From JBLHGN01 sp047616325 (GTDB lineage Bacteria > Pseudomonadota > Gammaproteobacteria > Pseudomonadales > Cellvibrionaceae): a stretch of 13,710 bases of DNA. Under the pieces are notes generated by a model. That model worked only from the letters and a program-made list of their open reading frames with translations. It did not search any database and was not told where the DNA came from. The translations under genes and the position numbers were made by a program. Positions within the stretch are counted from its first letter, which is position 1; the number at the start of each line of letters is the position of its first letter. This document shows, piece by piece, positions 12,791 to 13,710 of the stretch. The stretch spans positions 1-13,710 of the forward strand of contig JBLHGN010000073.1 of the NCBI GenBank assembly GCA_047616325.1, given 5' to 3'.

Positions 12791-13710
12791 TTGCTCACTA
12801 TAGATACCCTAAGCCACAGAATTTCCTCTTATCTCGAACCCGCCCAGGTCAATCGCGTTAAGCGTGCTTACTATTATGCGGAACAAGCTCACACGGGCCA
12901 GTTCCGAAGAAGCGGCGAACCCTATATTACCCACCCCTTAGCTGTTGCCAATATTCTCGCGTCTATCCAAATGGACGATCAGAGCTTAATGGTGGCCATG
13001 CTGCACGACGTCATCGAAGATACCGGTATAAGTAAAAAAGCCATCGGCGCGCAGTTTGGCGACACCGTCGCGGAAATCGTCGACGGCGTCAGCAAGCTGG
13101 CAAAAATTGAATACGAAACTCAGGCCGAAAAACAGGCCAAAAACTTCCAGAAAATGGCGCTGGCCATGGCGCAAGACCTGCGCGTAATTGTCGTAAAACT
13201 GTCCGACCGCCTGCACAACATGCGCACCCTCGGCGCATTGTCACCCGAGCAAAAACGCCGTATTGCCAAAGAAACACTGGAAATTTACGCCCCCATCGCC
13301 CATCGTCTCGGTATGAACGACTGGCGGGTAGAATTTGAAAATCGCTGTTTTGCGGCGATGTATCCGCTGCGTGCGGCGCGCTTGCAAGCCTCTCTACAAA
13401 AAGTGCGCGGTAATCGAAAAACACTGGTAGAGAAAATCAAGGAGTCGATCGAAACCCGTCTTAAGCGCGACGGTATCGAAGGTTTGGTGATTGGACGCGA
13501 AAAACATCTTTACAGCATTTACACAAAAATGCGTGGCAAGCATAAGTCGTTCAAAGAAATTATGGATGTGTATGCGTTTCGCATTGTGGTGGACGAAATC
13601 GATACCTGTTATCGCACGCTCGGCACCATTCACAACCTATACAAACCCAAACCTAACGAATTTAAAGACTACATAGCCATTCCCAAAGAAAATGGCTACC
13701 AGTCGCTGCA
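12791..13710 (+). CDS. spoT: Bifunctional (p)ppGpp hydrolase/synthetase SpoT (3' part beyond the window)
   Basis: Degrades, and weakly makes, the alarmone (p)ppGpp that drives the stringent response. The frame is open to the right edge, giving 306 codons of a protein usually about 700 aa. TTG 12791 is chosen as start: GAGGA (12781-12785) lies 5 nt upstream and the resulting N-terminus matches SpoT. The hydrolase HD domain (about 25-175) has His48, the RRSGEPYITHP segment, His72-Asp73, Glu76-Asp77 in HDVIEDT, and Asp139 in KLSDRLHNMRT, so hydrolase activity is expected. The synthetase domain begins near 230. YSIYTKMRGK, DVYAFRIVVD and FKDYIAIPKENGYQSL are visible before the edge. The regulatory TGS and ACT domains lie outside the window. 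It is co-transcribed with rpoZ. Confidence 0.97.
   Translation, partial: MLTIDTLSHRISSYLEPAQVNRVKRAYYYAEQAHTGQFRRSGEPYITHPLAVANILASIQMDDQSLMVAMLHDVIEDTGISKKAIGAQFGDTVAEIVDGVSKLAKIEYETQAEKQAKNFQKMALAMAQDLRVIVVKLSDRLHNMRTLGALSPEQKRRIAKETLEIYAPIAHRLGMNDWRVEFENRCFAAMYPLRAARLQASLQKVRGNRKTLVEKIKESIETRLKRDGIEGLVIGREKHLYSIYTKMRGKHKSFKEIMDVYAFRIVVDEIDTCYRTLGTIHNLYKPKPNEFKDYIAIPKENGYQSL

Overview
The window is chromosomal housekeeping DNA from a gammaproteobacterium. The gene order coaBC | radC-rpmBG ... mutM and the set rph, yicC, gmk, rpoZ, spoT are the same core genes that cluster in E. coli and Pseudomonas. Moderate GC content, an algC-type phosphomannomutase directly behind coaBC, and a long membrane-anchored form of that enzyme suggest a marine Cellvibrionales-like bacterium (Saccharophagus/Teredinibacter type). 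That placement is inferred from protein resemblance and synteny only.

Layout. Positions 1-2733 (minus strand): coaBC followed 25 nt later by algC, which runs off the left edge. algC carries an N-terminal extension with two predicted membrane helices and an extracytoplasmic domain. Positions 2976-4385 (plus strand): radC, then a well-formed promoter, a roughly 197-nt structured leader, and the ribosomal protein pair rpmB-rpmG ending in an intrinsic terminator. Positions 4462-8762: a signalling island between rpmG and mutM, which are adjacent in E. coli. It holds a minus-strand regulator with a MerR/excisionase-type DNA-binding domain fused in front of a receiver domain. Divergent from it are a hybrid PAS-PAS-histidine kinase-receiver protein and a receiver protein with an unassigned output region. 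Positions 8855-10396: mutM and rph, tail to tail with only 3 nt between stop codons. Positions 10591-13710 (plus strand): yicC, gmk, rpoZ and the 5' two thirds or less of spoT.

How they fit together. Most genes serve basic growth: CoA synthesis, hexose-phosphate supply for surface polysaccharides, ribosome assembly, oxidised-guanine repair, RNA 3'-end trimming and turnover, GMP phosphorylation, the RNA polymerase omega subunit and (p)ppGpp turnover. gmk, rpoZ and spoT form the familiar link between guanine nucleotides and the stringent response. The kinase and its two candidate receiver partners form the one accessory module. Its kinase, phosphoacceptor and DNA-binding residues are all intact, so it looks functional, but its signal and target genes cannot be read from the sequence.

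The most unusual points are the membrane-tethered phosphomannomutase with an Asn-to-Ser change beside its catalytic serine, the reversed HTH-receiver architecture, the unassigned receiver output domain, and interleaved inverted repeats upstream of rpmB and rpoZ. No mobile element, CRISPR array, tRNA or rRNA was found.
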